Shown piece after piece: positions 33,775 through 40,711 of a stretch of 40,711 bases of DNA. The notes below the pieces were generated by a model, which was given only the letters and a program-made list of their open reading frames with translations, had not been told where the DNA came from and did not search any database. Position numbers and translations under genes: made by a program. The DNA is from an uncultured Bacteroides sp. GTDB taxonomy: Bacteria > Bacteroidota > Bacteroidia > Bacteroidales > Bacteroidaceae. Numbering within the stretch: the first letter of the stretch is position 1; the number at the start of each line of letters is the position of its first letter. The stretch is from positions 1-40,711 of the forward strand of contig NZ_CANRPM010000022.1 of the NCBI RefSeq assembly GCF_947632445.1, read 5' to 3'.

Positions 33775-35439
33775 ATGAACTGGTTAGAAAGTTTGTTATG
33801 GGACTCGGCCTCCGTAGCACATATTGTGTGTCTTTATGCCTTCGTCATTTCATTAGGTGTATTGCTGGGTAAAATCAAGTTCTTTGGAGTGTCGTTAGGA
33901 GTAACATTCGTACTCTTCGCGGGTATTCTGATGGGACATTTGGGATTTACAGGAGAAATTCACATTCTGCATTTCCTGCGTGAATTTGGCCTTATACTGT
34001 TTGTATTCTGTATTGGTTTACAGGTAGGGCCTTCATTCTTTTCGTCTTTCAAAAAAGGCGGTATGACCTTAAATCTACTTGCTGTCGGTATCGTTCTGCT
34101 GAATATTGCTGTTACTTTGTCTATCTATTTTTTAACCAACGGTCGTGTAGAGTTACCAATGATGATTGGTATTCTATATGGTGCCGTAACTAATACACCC
34201 GGTCTCGGTGCTGCTCAGGAAGCCCTAAACCAGCTGAACTATACCGGAGAACCTATCGCTTTAGGTTATGCCTGTGCTTATCCGCTCGGCGTGGTGGGTA
34301 TTATCGGTTCCATTATTGCCACCCGTTACATCTTCCGCATTTCTCTTACAAAAGAAGATGAGCAAATCAAGGTACAGGACAGCGACACGAAACATAAACC
34401 ACACAACATGCATCTGGAAGTGCGTAATGAATCCATCAATGGAAAGACGTTGTTACAGGTAAAGGATTTCTTGAGTCGCCCGTTCGTCTGCTCCCGTATC
34501 CGCCACGAAGGTCATGTCAGCATTCCAAACCATGAAACAGTATTTTATACCGGAGACCAACTGTTCATTGTCTGCTCTGAAGAAGATGCCGAAGCTATCA
34601 CAGCTTTCATTGGTAAAGAGATTCAAGTAGACTGGGAAAAACAAGACATGCCGATGGTTTCCAGACGAATTTTGGTCACCAAGTCGGAAATAAACGGAAA
34701 GAAATTAGGAAGCATGCACTTCCGCAGCATGTATGGTGTCAATGTGACCCGTGTGAACCGTTCAGGTATGGATCTGTTCGCTGACCCGAACTTAGTTCTT
34801 CAAGTCGGCGACCGCGTTATGGTCGTAGGCCAGCAGGATGCTATAGAACGGGTAGCAGGTGTATTGGGCAACCAGTTGAAACGTCTGGACACTCCGAACA
34901 TTGTCACAATCTTTGTTGGTATCTTCATGGGTATCGTATTGGGCAGTCTGCCTATCGCTTTTCCGGGCATGCCTACTCCCGTAAAATTAGGCTTAGCCGG
35001 AGGGCCGCTAGTAGTAGCTATCCTTATCGGACGTTTTGGGCACAAGTTGAAACTGGTAACCTATACCACAATGAGTGCCAATCTGATGTTACGCGAAATA
35101 GGTATTGTTCTCTTTTTGGCAAGTGTAGGTATAGAAGCCGGTGAGCATTTTGTACAGACGGTTGTACATGGGGATGGCCTACTATATGTAGGTTATGGTT
35201 TCCTCATTACTGTCATTCCATTACTCATTATCGGTGCCGTAGCACGCCTTTATTATAAAGTCAATTACTTCACGCTAATGGGTCTTATTGCTGGTAGTAA
35301 TACAGATCCCCCTGCATTGGCTTATGCCAATCAGGTATCAGGCAACGATGCTCCTTCGGTAGGCTACTCTACAGTATATCCCTTGTCCATGTTCCTGCGT
35401 ATCATTGCCGGCCAAATGATTCTGTTGGCTCTGCTATAG
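33775..35439 (+). CDS. AspT/YidE/YbjL-family membrane transporter with RCK_C domains
   Basis: 554-aa inner-membrane protein. About five N-terminal membrane segments (residues 15-185; [32 protein letters not shown]) include the repeat signature [14 protein letters not shown] cytoplasmic middle part has two TrkA-C (RCK_C) domains (about 205-285 and 290-370; [20 protein letters not shown] and [20 protein letters not shown]). The C-terminal membrane half (about 375-554) carries the matching [14 protein letters not shown] signature. This two-half layout is that of aspartate:alanine exchanger relatives. The substrate is unknown, probably a small anion or amino acid. It is a single gene with its own promoter and a shared terminator. 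Confidence 0.9.
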   Translation: MNWLESLLWDSASVAHIVCLYAFVISLGVLLGKIKFFGVSLGVTFVLFAGILMGHLGFTGEIHILHFLREFGLILFVFCIGLQVGPSFFSSFKKGGMTLNLLAVGIVLLNIAVTLSIYFLTNGRVELPMMIGILYGAVTNTPGLGAAQEALNQLNYTGEPIALGYACAYPLGVVGIIGSIIATRYIFRISLTKEDEQIKVQDSDTKHKPHNMHLEVRNESINGKTLLQVKDFLSRPFVCSRIRHEGHVSIPNHETVFYTGDQLFIVCSEEDAEAITAFIGKEIQVDWEKQDMPMVSRRILVTKSEINGKKLGSMHFRSMYGVNVTRVNRSGMDLFADPNLVLQVGDRVMVVGQQDAIERVAGVLGNQLKRLDTPNIVTIFVGIFMGIVLGSLPIAFPGMPTPVKLGLAGGPLVVAILIGRFGHKLKLVTYTTMSANLMLREIGIVLFLASVGIEAGEHFVQTVVHGDGLLYVGYGFLITVIPLLIIGAVARLYYKVNYFTLMGLIAGSNTDPPALAYANQVSGNDAPSVGYSTVYPLSMFLRIIAGQMILLALL

Positions 35440-35464
35440 CAGCCGCCTCCAAACGACATAGAAA

Positions 35465-35523
35465 AAAACATCAGGCGCAAATTGCACAACTCAAAGGCTG
35501 TTCGATTTGCGCCTGATTTATTT
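35465..35523. terminator. Bidirectional terminator between convergent genes
   Basis: ATCAGGCGCAAAT (35470-35482) pairs perfectly with ATTTGCGCCTGAT (35505-35517). A T-rich run follows on the plus strand (TTATTTC) and a run of seven T on the minus strand, fitting termination of both the transporter and the kinase-like gene. Confidence 0.88.
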
Positions 35524-35545
35524 CAGAGCGTATAACAAATATTCA

Positions 35546-36187
35546 TCAATGAACAGTAATATCCAGCTCCAGTTTCTTGCAAACAAACTCTTTTATGTAA
35601 TCCACTGTACCGGCAATTCCTAAAACAGAAGAATCAATACATAAATGATAGGTAGCAGCAGCCCCCCACGTTTTGTAACTGTAATAATTGTAATATTCCG
35701 AACGTTTCTTGTCTGCTTTCTCCATCATTTCCTCAGCCTCTCCCTTAGATATGCCGTGAATACGACATAACCGTTCCATCCTGTCTTCCGACGTTGAAGA
35801 TATAAATATATTGACACAACGAGGATGATCGCGCAAAATATAGTCAGCGCAACGCCCTACAAAAAGACATGACTTCTCATGAGCCAGCCGACGAATGACG
35901 TCGCTTTGTATCTTGAACAGCGAATCATTGCTTAAACAATTATTGGTCGGAATGGTACCATCACTTATAAACGGGAAACGCATTCCAAACAATCCGCCCA
36001 TAATACCTTGAGAAGGACGTTCATCAGCTTTCTCAAAAAAGTCACGACACAACCCACTCTCTTCCGAGGCCAACTGAATCAGTTCCTTATCATAAAAGGA
36101 TATATTCAACCGATGGGCCAGACACTCACCTATCTCGCGTCCGCCGCTTCCCAACTGACGACCAATATTCACTACAAAATGTTCCAT
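35546..36187 (-). CDS. Cytidylate kinase-like family protein
   Basis: 213-aa cytoplasmic protein of the cytidylate-kinase-like group (PF13189 type). The N-terminal nucleotide-binding loop reads GRQLGSGGREIG (residues 9-20), where a standard P-loop has GKS/GKT. Also FYDKELIQLASEESG, CLFVGRCADYILRDHP (about 105-122) and NIFISSTSEDRMERL (about 124-138). The canonical cytidylate kinase gene is not in this window, so this is best treated as a divergent NMP kinase relative of unknown substrate. It is a separate transcription unit from the MATE gene, with its own -7 element. Confidence 0.8.
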   Translation of the reverse strand: MEHFVVNIGRQLGSGGREIGECLAHRLNISFYDKELIQLASEESGLCRDFFEKADERPSQGIMGGLFGMRFPFISDGTIPTNNCLSNDSLFKIQSDVIRRLAHEKSCLFVGRCADYILRDHPRCVNIFISSTSEDRMERLCRIHGISKGEAEEMMEKADKKRSEYYNYYSYKTWGAAATYHLCIDSSVLGIAGTVDYIKEFVCKKLELDITVH

Positions 36188-36217
36188 AAACCTTTATTCT
36201 TAACATGTTTGTTGCAA

Positions 36218-36226
36218 GCAAATATA
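36218..36226 (-). promoter_or_regulatory. -7 element before the cytidylate-kinase-like gene
   Basis: TATATTTGC on the minus strand, 30 bp before the ATG. No convincing TTTG at the -33 position. Confidence 0.5.
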
Positions 36227-36268
36227 AATAATCTCACGCATACGAACGACCACATCGTAAAAAATGTT

Positions 36269-37651
36269 TCACATGAATGCAGACTGGCGAGGCGACGCTT
36301 TATGAAATTTACGGAACTGCATCAACAACATGACAGCCGCAATAAGACTCGCCAACAAATCGGAAACAGACATACTGATCCAAACTCCCAACGCGCCAAA
36401 GAAATGAGGCAAAATCAGCAAACAGGGAAGCAGAATCAATAGCTGACGAGACAACGATAGAAAAATAGCCTTCCCTGCCATCCCTATACTTTGAAAGAAA
36501 TTAGCCGTAACCATCTGAAATCCTATAATAGGAAAAAACATGACGATGATACGCAATCCATGAACCGAAAGGTCTATCAGTTCTGCATCTGAAGTAAAAA
36601 TGCTCACGACCAATCGGGGTACGGCCATACCTACGACAAAACCGAAAGTCGTCACGGCCGTAGCATATACAATAGTCAACTTCAACACCTTAGTAACACG
36701 CTGGTAGAGCTGTGCTCCATAATTATAGCCAACTATGGGTTGCATACCTTGGTTCAACCCCATCACAATCATTACGACAATAAATACCAAACGATTGACA
36801 ATACCAAATGCACCGATAGCCAAATCACCGCCATGACGTTTCAGCCCCTGGTTAATCAAAATGACAATAAAACAGGCAGCTACATTCATCAGGAACGGCG
36901 ACATGCCGATAACCAACGAATCGACCACAATCTTGCGCTTCAAACGGAAAATATCACGATGGAAATGAAGCAGTTCATTACGGTTGCTGAATAGTTTGAA
37001 TTGCCAAAGCAACGCTATAATCTGTGCCAATATCGTAGCGATAGCTGCGCCACGAATGCCCCACCCGAAACCATAAATAAACAAAGGGTCGAGAATGGTA
37101 TTGATAACGACCGTAGCTACCGTAGCATACATCGCTTTTTGTGGATGGCCCGACGAACGCAACACTGAATTCAATCCGAAATACAGATGTGTAACCGCAT
37201 TGCCGACAAGAATAATCCTCATATAGTCGCGTGCATAAGGCACCGTATCGTCACTTCCACCGAAAAAATAAAGAATGGGGTCTAGAAAAGGCATCACCAC
37301 CAACGTAAAGGAAACGCCCAACAAGATATTCAGTACCAAAACATTACCCAATACACGCTGGGCCGTATCATAATCCTTTTGCCCCAACTTGACCGATACC
37401 AACGTAGAAGCCCCGACACCCACTAGCGAACCGAAAGCCGCCGCAAGGTTCATCAGCGGGAAAGTCAACGCCAAACCCGAAATGGCCAATGGCCCTACAC
37501 CATGACCAATAAAGATGCTGTCAATCATATTATATAAAGAAGAAGCCGTCATCGCAATGATTGCAGGAACGGCGTACTGCATCAACAATTTCCCAATGTT
37601 TTCTGTACCCAACACCGTGGGAGTATTCAGTCCTGCCATATCTTTTTTCAC
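36269..37651 (-). CDS. MATE-family multidrug/toxin efflux transporter
   Basis: 460-aa inner-membrane cation antiporter with twelve predicted membrane segments in two related halves. Visible family features: LLMQYAVPAIIAMTASSLYNMIDSIFIG near the N-terminus, GVGASTLVSVKLGQKDYDTA in the loop after the third helix, and NQGMQPIVGYNYGAQLYQRV in the second half. Start at 37651 (MKKDMAGLN) with MAGLN four codons later as an alternative. It is divergent from the TPR gene; the substrate is unknown. Confidence 0.92.
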   Translation of the reverse strand: MKKDMAGLNTPTVLGTENIGKLLMQYAVPAIIAMTASSLYNMIDSIFIGHGVGPLAISGLALTFPLMNLAAAFGSLVGVGASTLVSVKLGQKDYDTAQRVLGNVLVLNILLGVSFTLVVMPFLDPILYFFGGSDDTVPYARDYMRIILVGNAVTHLYFGLNSVLRSSGHPQKAMYATVATVVINTILDPLFIYGFGWGIRGAAIATILAQIIALLWQFKLFSNRNELLHFHRDIFRLKRKIVVDSLVIGMSPFLMNVAACFIVILINQGLKRHGGDLAIGAFGIVNRLVFIVVMIVMGLNQGMQPIVGYNYGAQLYQRVTKVLKLTIVYATAVTTFGFVVGMAVPRLVVSIFTSDAELIDLSVHGLRIIVMFFPIIGFQMVTANFFQSIGMAGKAIFLSLSRQLLILLPCLLILPHFFGALGVWISMSVSDLLASLIAAVMLLMQFRKFHKASPRQSAFM

Positions 37652-37668
37652 CTAAACATTTTACGGCG

Positions 37669-37677
37669 GCAAAGGTA
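37669..37677 (-). promoter_or_regulatory. -7 element of the MATE gene
   Basis: TACCTTTGC on the minus strand, 17 bp before the ATG; no clear -33 TTTG. Confidence 0.5.
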
Positions 37678-37710
37678 GACAAAAACAATGGAAATCCGGC
37701 ATAATTGCAC

Positions 37711-37719
37711 TATCTTTGC
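37711..37719 (+). promoter_or_regulatory. -7 element of the TPR gene
   Basis: TATCTTTGC, 27 bp before the ATG; the -33 position reads CAAT, a poor match. Confidence 0.55.
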
Positions 37720-37746
37720 CCCAATTAAACGCCACATTAATTTATT

Positions 37747-39942
37747 ATGGACGGACGAACCATTAACGAACAATATACCAGCATCATTGCCCTGCTGAAA
37801 GGCAAGCGCCTGAAAGAAGCACAAACCCAGTTGGCTGCCATGCTGGAAACCTGTTCCGATTGGACGATGCATAACCGATTGGAACAAACACAAACAGCCT
37901 ATAGGTATATGCTACAATATATGAAAGAAGGCATAGAAGATCCTGAACGAAGCAAACTATATACAAAATTCTTGGCTGAAACATGGACTATTACCGACCA
38001 GGTACGGCTGACATTGCTTGATGAAACGGCGTCCGGCTATTACCAGACACTTCACCACAAAAGCCGCCATACGGCTGTCCGTCTGGATGAATACCTGCAT
38101 ATATTGGAAACTTTTCAAGACGACATGGCCGTATGCCAGTTGATAACCGACAACAACCAAAACCTAAACAATTTGCAGAAACGCCATGAAGAGACAAATC
38201 AAAAGTTGTTTCAAGCCATTTGGGGTAATAGTGAATGGACGGCCGAAGAGAGTGCATTGTCACAAGCATTTCTTTCTTCCAACTTATTACGTCCCATTGA
38301 TCTTTGTCTGGTTGTAAGCGCCGTAACCATGAGCCTTCAAACTTGTTTCGACATTCGCAAATGCCTGTGGTTACTCGAAGCCTGCCAACACAAAGAAATA
38401 GTCGTGAACCAACGTGCTCTGATCGGTCTACTCCTGACCTTGAACACATACCCCGATCAATGCCTGCTCTATCCCGAATTACAATCGCGCATCAACCTAT
38501 CCGACGAAAACGGCTGGTTGGGGAAAGAATTGAATCGCATCAGCCTCCAGTTGCTGCAAAGTCAGGAAACAGAAAAGATTGACAAAAAAATGCGCGAAGA
38601 AATCATCCCTGAAATGATAAAGAATGTCAGCATGATTAAAGGGATGAAATTAGGGTTGGAAGAAACAGCAGATGAAAACGACCGTAATCCCGATTGGGAA
38701 AACACTTTTGAAAAATCGGGGTTGGAAGATAAGATTCGTGAAATGAACGAAATGCAAATGGAAGGTGCAGACATCTATATGAGTACATTCGCACAATTGA
38801 AATCAGGATCTTTCTTCGGCCAGTTGTCCAATTGGTTCTATCCGTTCGACCCACTGCACTCCAGCGTGTCGGCTCTATTCAGTCCTTCAGAAACAGGCGA
38901 GAATACCGTCTTGAATGTTATCCTACAATCAGGTTTCTTCTGCAACAGCGACAAATACTCACTTTGCTTCACCATGGCTCAACTGCCTCTATCCCAACGC
39001 AACCTCATGTTACACCAGCTCACTTCACAAGAATTGAACGAAATGATGGACGACGAGCAAGCCAAAATGATGAAACAGTATGCCGAACGCCCTGAAGTCA
39101 TCAGCAACCAATATATACACGACCTATACCGTTTCTTCAAACTGAACCAACGTCGGCGTGAATTCAACGACCCATTTAAGGACGATTTCGCTTTCTATGA
39201 CTTGCCTATCCTCAAAGGAATTCTGAATAAGCCTGAATTGTTGATTACTATAGCCGACTTCCACTTTCGTAAGGAGCACTATCCCGAAGCCCTTGCACTC
39301 TACAGACGACTGGAAGCTGACAACAAGACACATGCAGATCTTTTCCAAAAAACCGGTTATTGCCTGCAGAAAGATAAGAAATATGCAGAAGCCATCGAAG
39401 CATATCGGAAAGCAGATATTCTGAAGCCCGATCATCTGTGGACTATACGCCACTTGGCTACCTGCTACCGACAAATGCACAACTTCGGCATGGCCTTAGA
39501 ATACTATCAGAAAGCAGAAAACATACAACCCGAAAACGCCAACATTCTGTTCTTTATTGGAAGTTGCCATGCCGAATTGGAAGAATACAAAGAAGCGCTG
39601 CAATATTTCTTCAAGATGGACTTCATAGATAGCCATTCCATAAAGGCCTGGAGAGGGATCGCCTGGTGTTCTTTCATGACCGAAAAATACGAACAAGCCG
39701 ATAAATATTATCAGAAGCTACTGCAAGATAAACAGGTTCTTGCTACAGATTGGTTTAATGCAGGCCACGTGGCATGGGTACAGCACAAACCGAACGTAGC
39801 AGCCGAACGCTACAGAAAAGCAATTGCAATGTGTGGAAGCAAAAGCGACTTTTTGGATTTGTTTGATAAAGACCGCGATATCCTTGTCAGACACGGTATC
39901 CACGAAAAAGACATCCCGCTAATGGTCGACATTGCCAGTTAA
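37747..39942 (+). CDS. Large tetratricopeptide-repeat protein
   Basis: 731-aa soluble protein with no signal peptide or membrane segment. The N-terminal 480 residues are helical and not recognised as any domain; they include a stretch of charged helix (about 270-340) that could be a coiled coil. The C-terminal third (about 495-710) has tandem TPR units: HYPEALALYRRLEADN, KYAEAIEAYRKADILKPD, NFGMALEYYQKAENIQPEN, EYKEALQYFFKMD and KYEQADKYYQKLLQDK. TPRs imply a scaffold for protein partners. Nothing nearby indicates a pathway. It is the last intact gene before the mobile-element debris. Confidence 0.82.
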   Translation: MDGRTINEQYTSIIALLKGKRLKEAQTQLAAMLETCSDWTMHNRLEQTQTAYRYMLQYMKEGIEDPERSKLYTKFLAETWTITDQVRLTLLDETASGYYQTLHHKSRHTAVRLDEYLHILETFQDDMAVCQLITDNNQNLNNLQKRHEETNQKLFQAIWGNSEWTAEESALSQAFLSSNLLRPIDLCLVVSAVTMSLQTCFDIRKCLWLLEACQHKEIVVNQRALIGLLLTLNTYPDQCLLYPELQSRINLSDENGWLGKELNRISLQLLQSQETEKIDKKMREEIIPEMIKNVSMIKGMKLGLEETADENDRNPDWENTFEKSGLEDKIREMNEMQMEGADIYMSTFAQLKSGSFFGQLSNWFYPFDPLHSSVSALFSPSETGENTVLNVILQSGFFCNSDKYSLCFTMAQLPLSQRNLMLHQLTSQELNEMMDDEQAKMMKQYAERPEVISNQYIHDLYRFFKLNQRRREFNDPFKDDFAFYDLPILKGILNKPELLITIADFHFRKEHYPEALALYRRLEADNKTHADLFQKTGYCLQKDKKYAEAIEAYRKADILKPDHLWTIRHLATCYRQMHNFGMALEYYQKAENIQPENANILFFIGSCHAELEEYKEALQYFFKMDFIDSHSIKAWRGIAWCSFMTEKYEQADKYYQKLLQDKQVLATDWFNAGHVAWVQHKPNVAAERYRKAIAMCGSKSDFLDLFDKDRDILVRHGIHEKDIPLMVDIAS

Positions 39943-40025
39943 AAACCGTTAGTATCAAAATACAAAAAGCAGGTTATAAGCAATTCTAGAGGAAGGAATT
40001 TAATTTTAACGTAAGTTCGACAAAT

Positions 40026-40222
40026 TCAGAATAAGGCAAGCTGTGTGTCAATAGTTCTCTTAACCTTGATACACGGTTTCTTTGGAAAGCAGCAGTATGC
40101 AGCGATTGCACTCAAAATGTTAACAATAAAATTATCAAAGGCTCTGTGCCTTGAATGTTCCACTTGTGCTATATTCTTGAGTTCGTCATCAATGGTTTCG
40201 ATAATGACCCGTTTCCTGAGAA
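40026..40222 (-). pseudogene. IS982-family transposase C-terminal remnant
   Basis: The minus-strand frame from about 40222 to the stop at 40026 reads [19 protein letters not shown], then [18 protein letters not shown], and ends IDTQLALF, which I recognise as the C-terminal end of IS982-type transposases from Bacteroides. The catalytic core and N-terminus are missing: upstream the same frame turns into an unrelated HTH protein. A 15-nt piece TGTCGAACTTACGTT just past the stop could be the old IS end, but its partner is not present. The element is dead. Confidence 0.8.
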
Positions 40223-40410
40223 GCAGTCTCTTCAATGATATTTCACCTGTTTGCTCAAAGGGGCGGTAAGTAGCAATCCTAAGTCCAGCTCTTACGGCCA
40301 TGCTTCCAATGGATTAAATTCAGTTCCGGTCTTCGTGCTTTGACTCTTACTGCAATCTGTATAGCCACATCATAGGGTGTTAAGTTGTTAAACGCTATTA
40401 TATTGTTCAT
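40220..40410 (-). pseudogene. HTH (HipB-like) gene remnant fused to IS982 tail
   Basis: Two minus-strand frames give the start of an XRE-type HTH protein. From 40410 the peptide begins MNNIIAFNNLTPYDVAIQIA and continues VRVKARRPELNL before a frameshift. The second frame continues [20 protein letters not shown] and SLKRLL, then runs without interruption into the IS982 sequence. This resembles the small HTH proteins that precede HipA-like kinases in Bacteroides; the rest of the HTH gene and any hipA are absent. The junction falls in shared LL codons (CTGCTT), suggesting short-homology recombination. The HipB link is from memory of the family, not a search. Confidence 0.65.
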
Positions 40411-40433
40411 AAGGTTGGCATTTAACAAATAAC

Positions 40434-40574
40434 GGATACTGTTTCAAAAAGTGTGTCCGGGGGATAAAAAAGTCTACAGATTTTTTAGCTTTGTAAAGAT
40501 CAAAACAAACAAAAACTAAAAAAGAGTAGACTTTCTTTTTGCTCAACTCTGACACACTTTTTGAAACAGTATCC
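40434..40574. mobile_element. 141-bp MITE-like element with perfect 24-bp terminal inverted repeats
   Basis: The left end starts GGATACTGTTTCAAAAAGTG (40434-40457) and the right end (40551-40574) is its exact reverse complement over all 24 bp. Internal sequence is AT-rich with a second inverted pair, AAGTCTAC near 40470 and GTAGACTT near 40527, so the element can fold almost end to end. It has no coding frame. No target-site duplication is obvious at the junctions (ATAAC left, TATAT right). It is probably mobilised in trans by a transposase with matching ends that is not in the window. Confidence 0.8.
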
Positions 40575-40711
40575 TATATATAAAGCAAATCATGATTTAT
40601 TCTAGAAAGACAACTGGAACCCATTTGGAAACATATTGACTAGTCCTGAATAACCGTTACAGTTATTGGACAAAAATAAATTATTTATTACAGTTCAGCA
40701 AGGTTAGTCTT
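40575..40711. other. Right edge, no gene recognised
   Basis: AT-rich sequence with a small hairpin (AATAAC, 7-nt loop, GTTATT, around 40651) and no supported gene. It may be further IS debris. Confidence 0.3.

Overview
This window reads as a Bacteroides (order Bacteroidales) chromosome segment. The evidence is a SusC/SusD pair, several Bacteroidetes-type lipoproteins, PCMD-domain proteins, an HU-like/DUF4469 protein, a two-subunit methylmalonyl-CoA mutase, and many promoters of the Bacteroides form TTTG-N18..21-TAnnTTTG. I cannot name the species from the sequence alone.

Layout. 1-585: frameshifted remnant of an ISAs1-type transposase. 795-7099: branched-chain amino-acid operon on the minus strand, in transcription order promoter, Ile/Val/Leu-rich leader peptide, attenuator, ilvD, ilvB, ilvN, an acyl-ACP thioesterase, ilvC, terminator. 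7261-10582: a two-gene sugar-cleaving operon (GH109-like protein, then GH29 alpha-L-fucosidase lipoprotein) followed by a short tandem-repeat array and a terminator. 10565-12574: SlyD-type FKBP isomerase and a cysteine-desulfidase-family protein. 12662-16415: two PCMD-domain lipoproteins pointing towards each other, with an outer-membrane beta-barrel gene between them. 16730-21485: aroC, an M20 peptidase and topoisomerase III. 21656-28507: a SusC/SusD/lipoprotein operon with no linked enzyme or regulator, lying between two tandem-repeat arrays in the same orientation. 28494-33622: an HU-like protein, then mutA-mutB. 33701-39942: AspT/YidE-type transporter, cytidylate-kinase-like protein, MATE transporter, large TPR protein. 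39943-40711: mobile-element debris, namely an HTH gene fragment fused to an IS982 transposase tail and a 141-bp MITE-like element.

Two things stand out. First, the ilv operon has a complete ribosome-mediated attenuator: a 24-codon leader peptide with ten Ile/Val/Leu codons, a terminator hairpin just before ilvD, and an antiterminator segment that starts exactly at the leader stop codon. Second, the arrays at about 21.7 and 28.4 kb belong to one unnamed repeat family. They share a 30-nt flank (27 of 30 identical) and a unit of about 24 bp. Each unit folds into a 6-bp stem with a 4-nt loop, and the stem bases differ between the arrays in a compensated way. The arrays flank the SusCD operon as direct repeats, and one supplies the last codons and stop of the neighbouring gene.

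Both ends of the window are IS debris; the core is mostly conserved metabolic genes with accessory glycan-uptake genes inserted among them.
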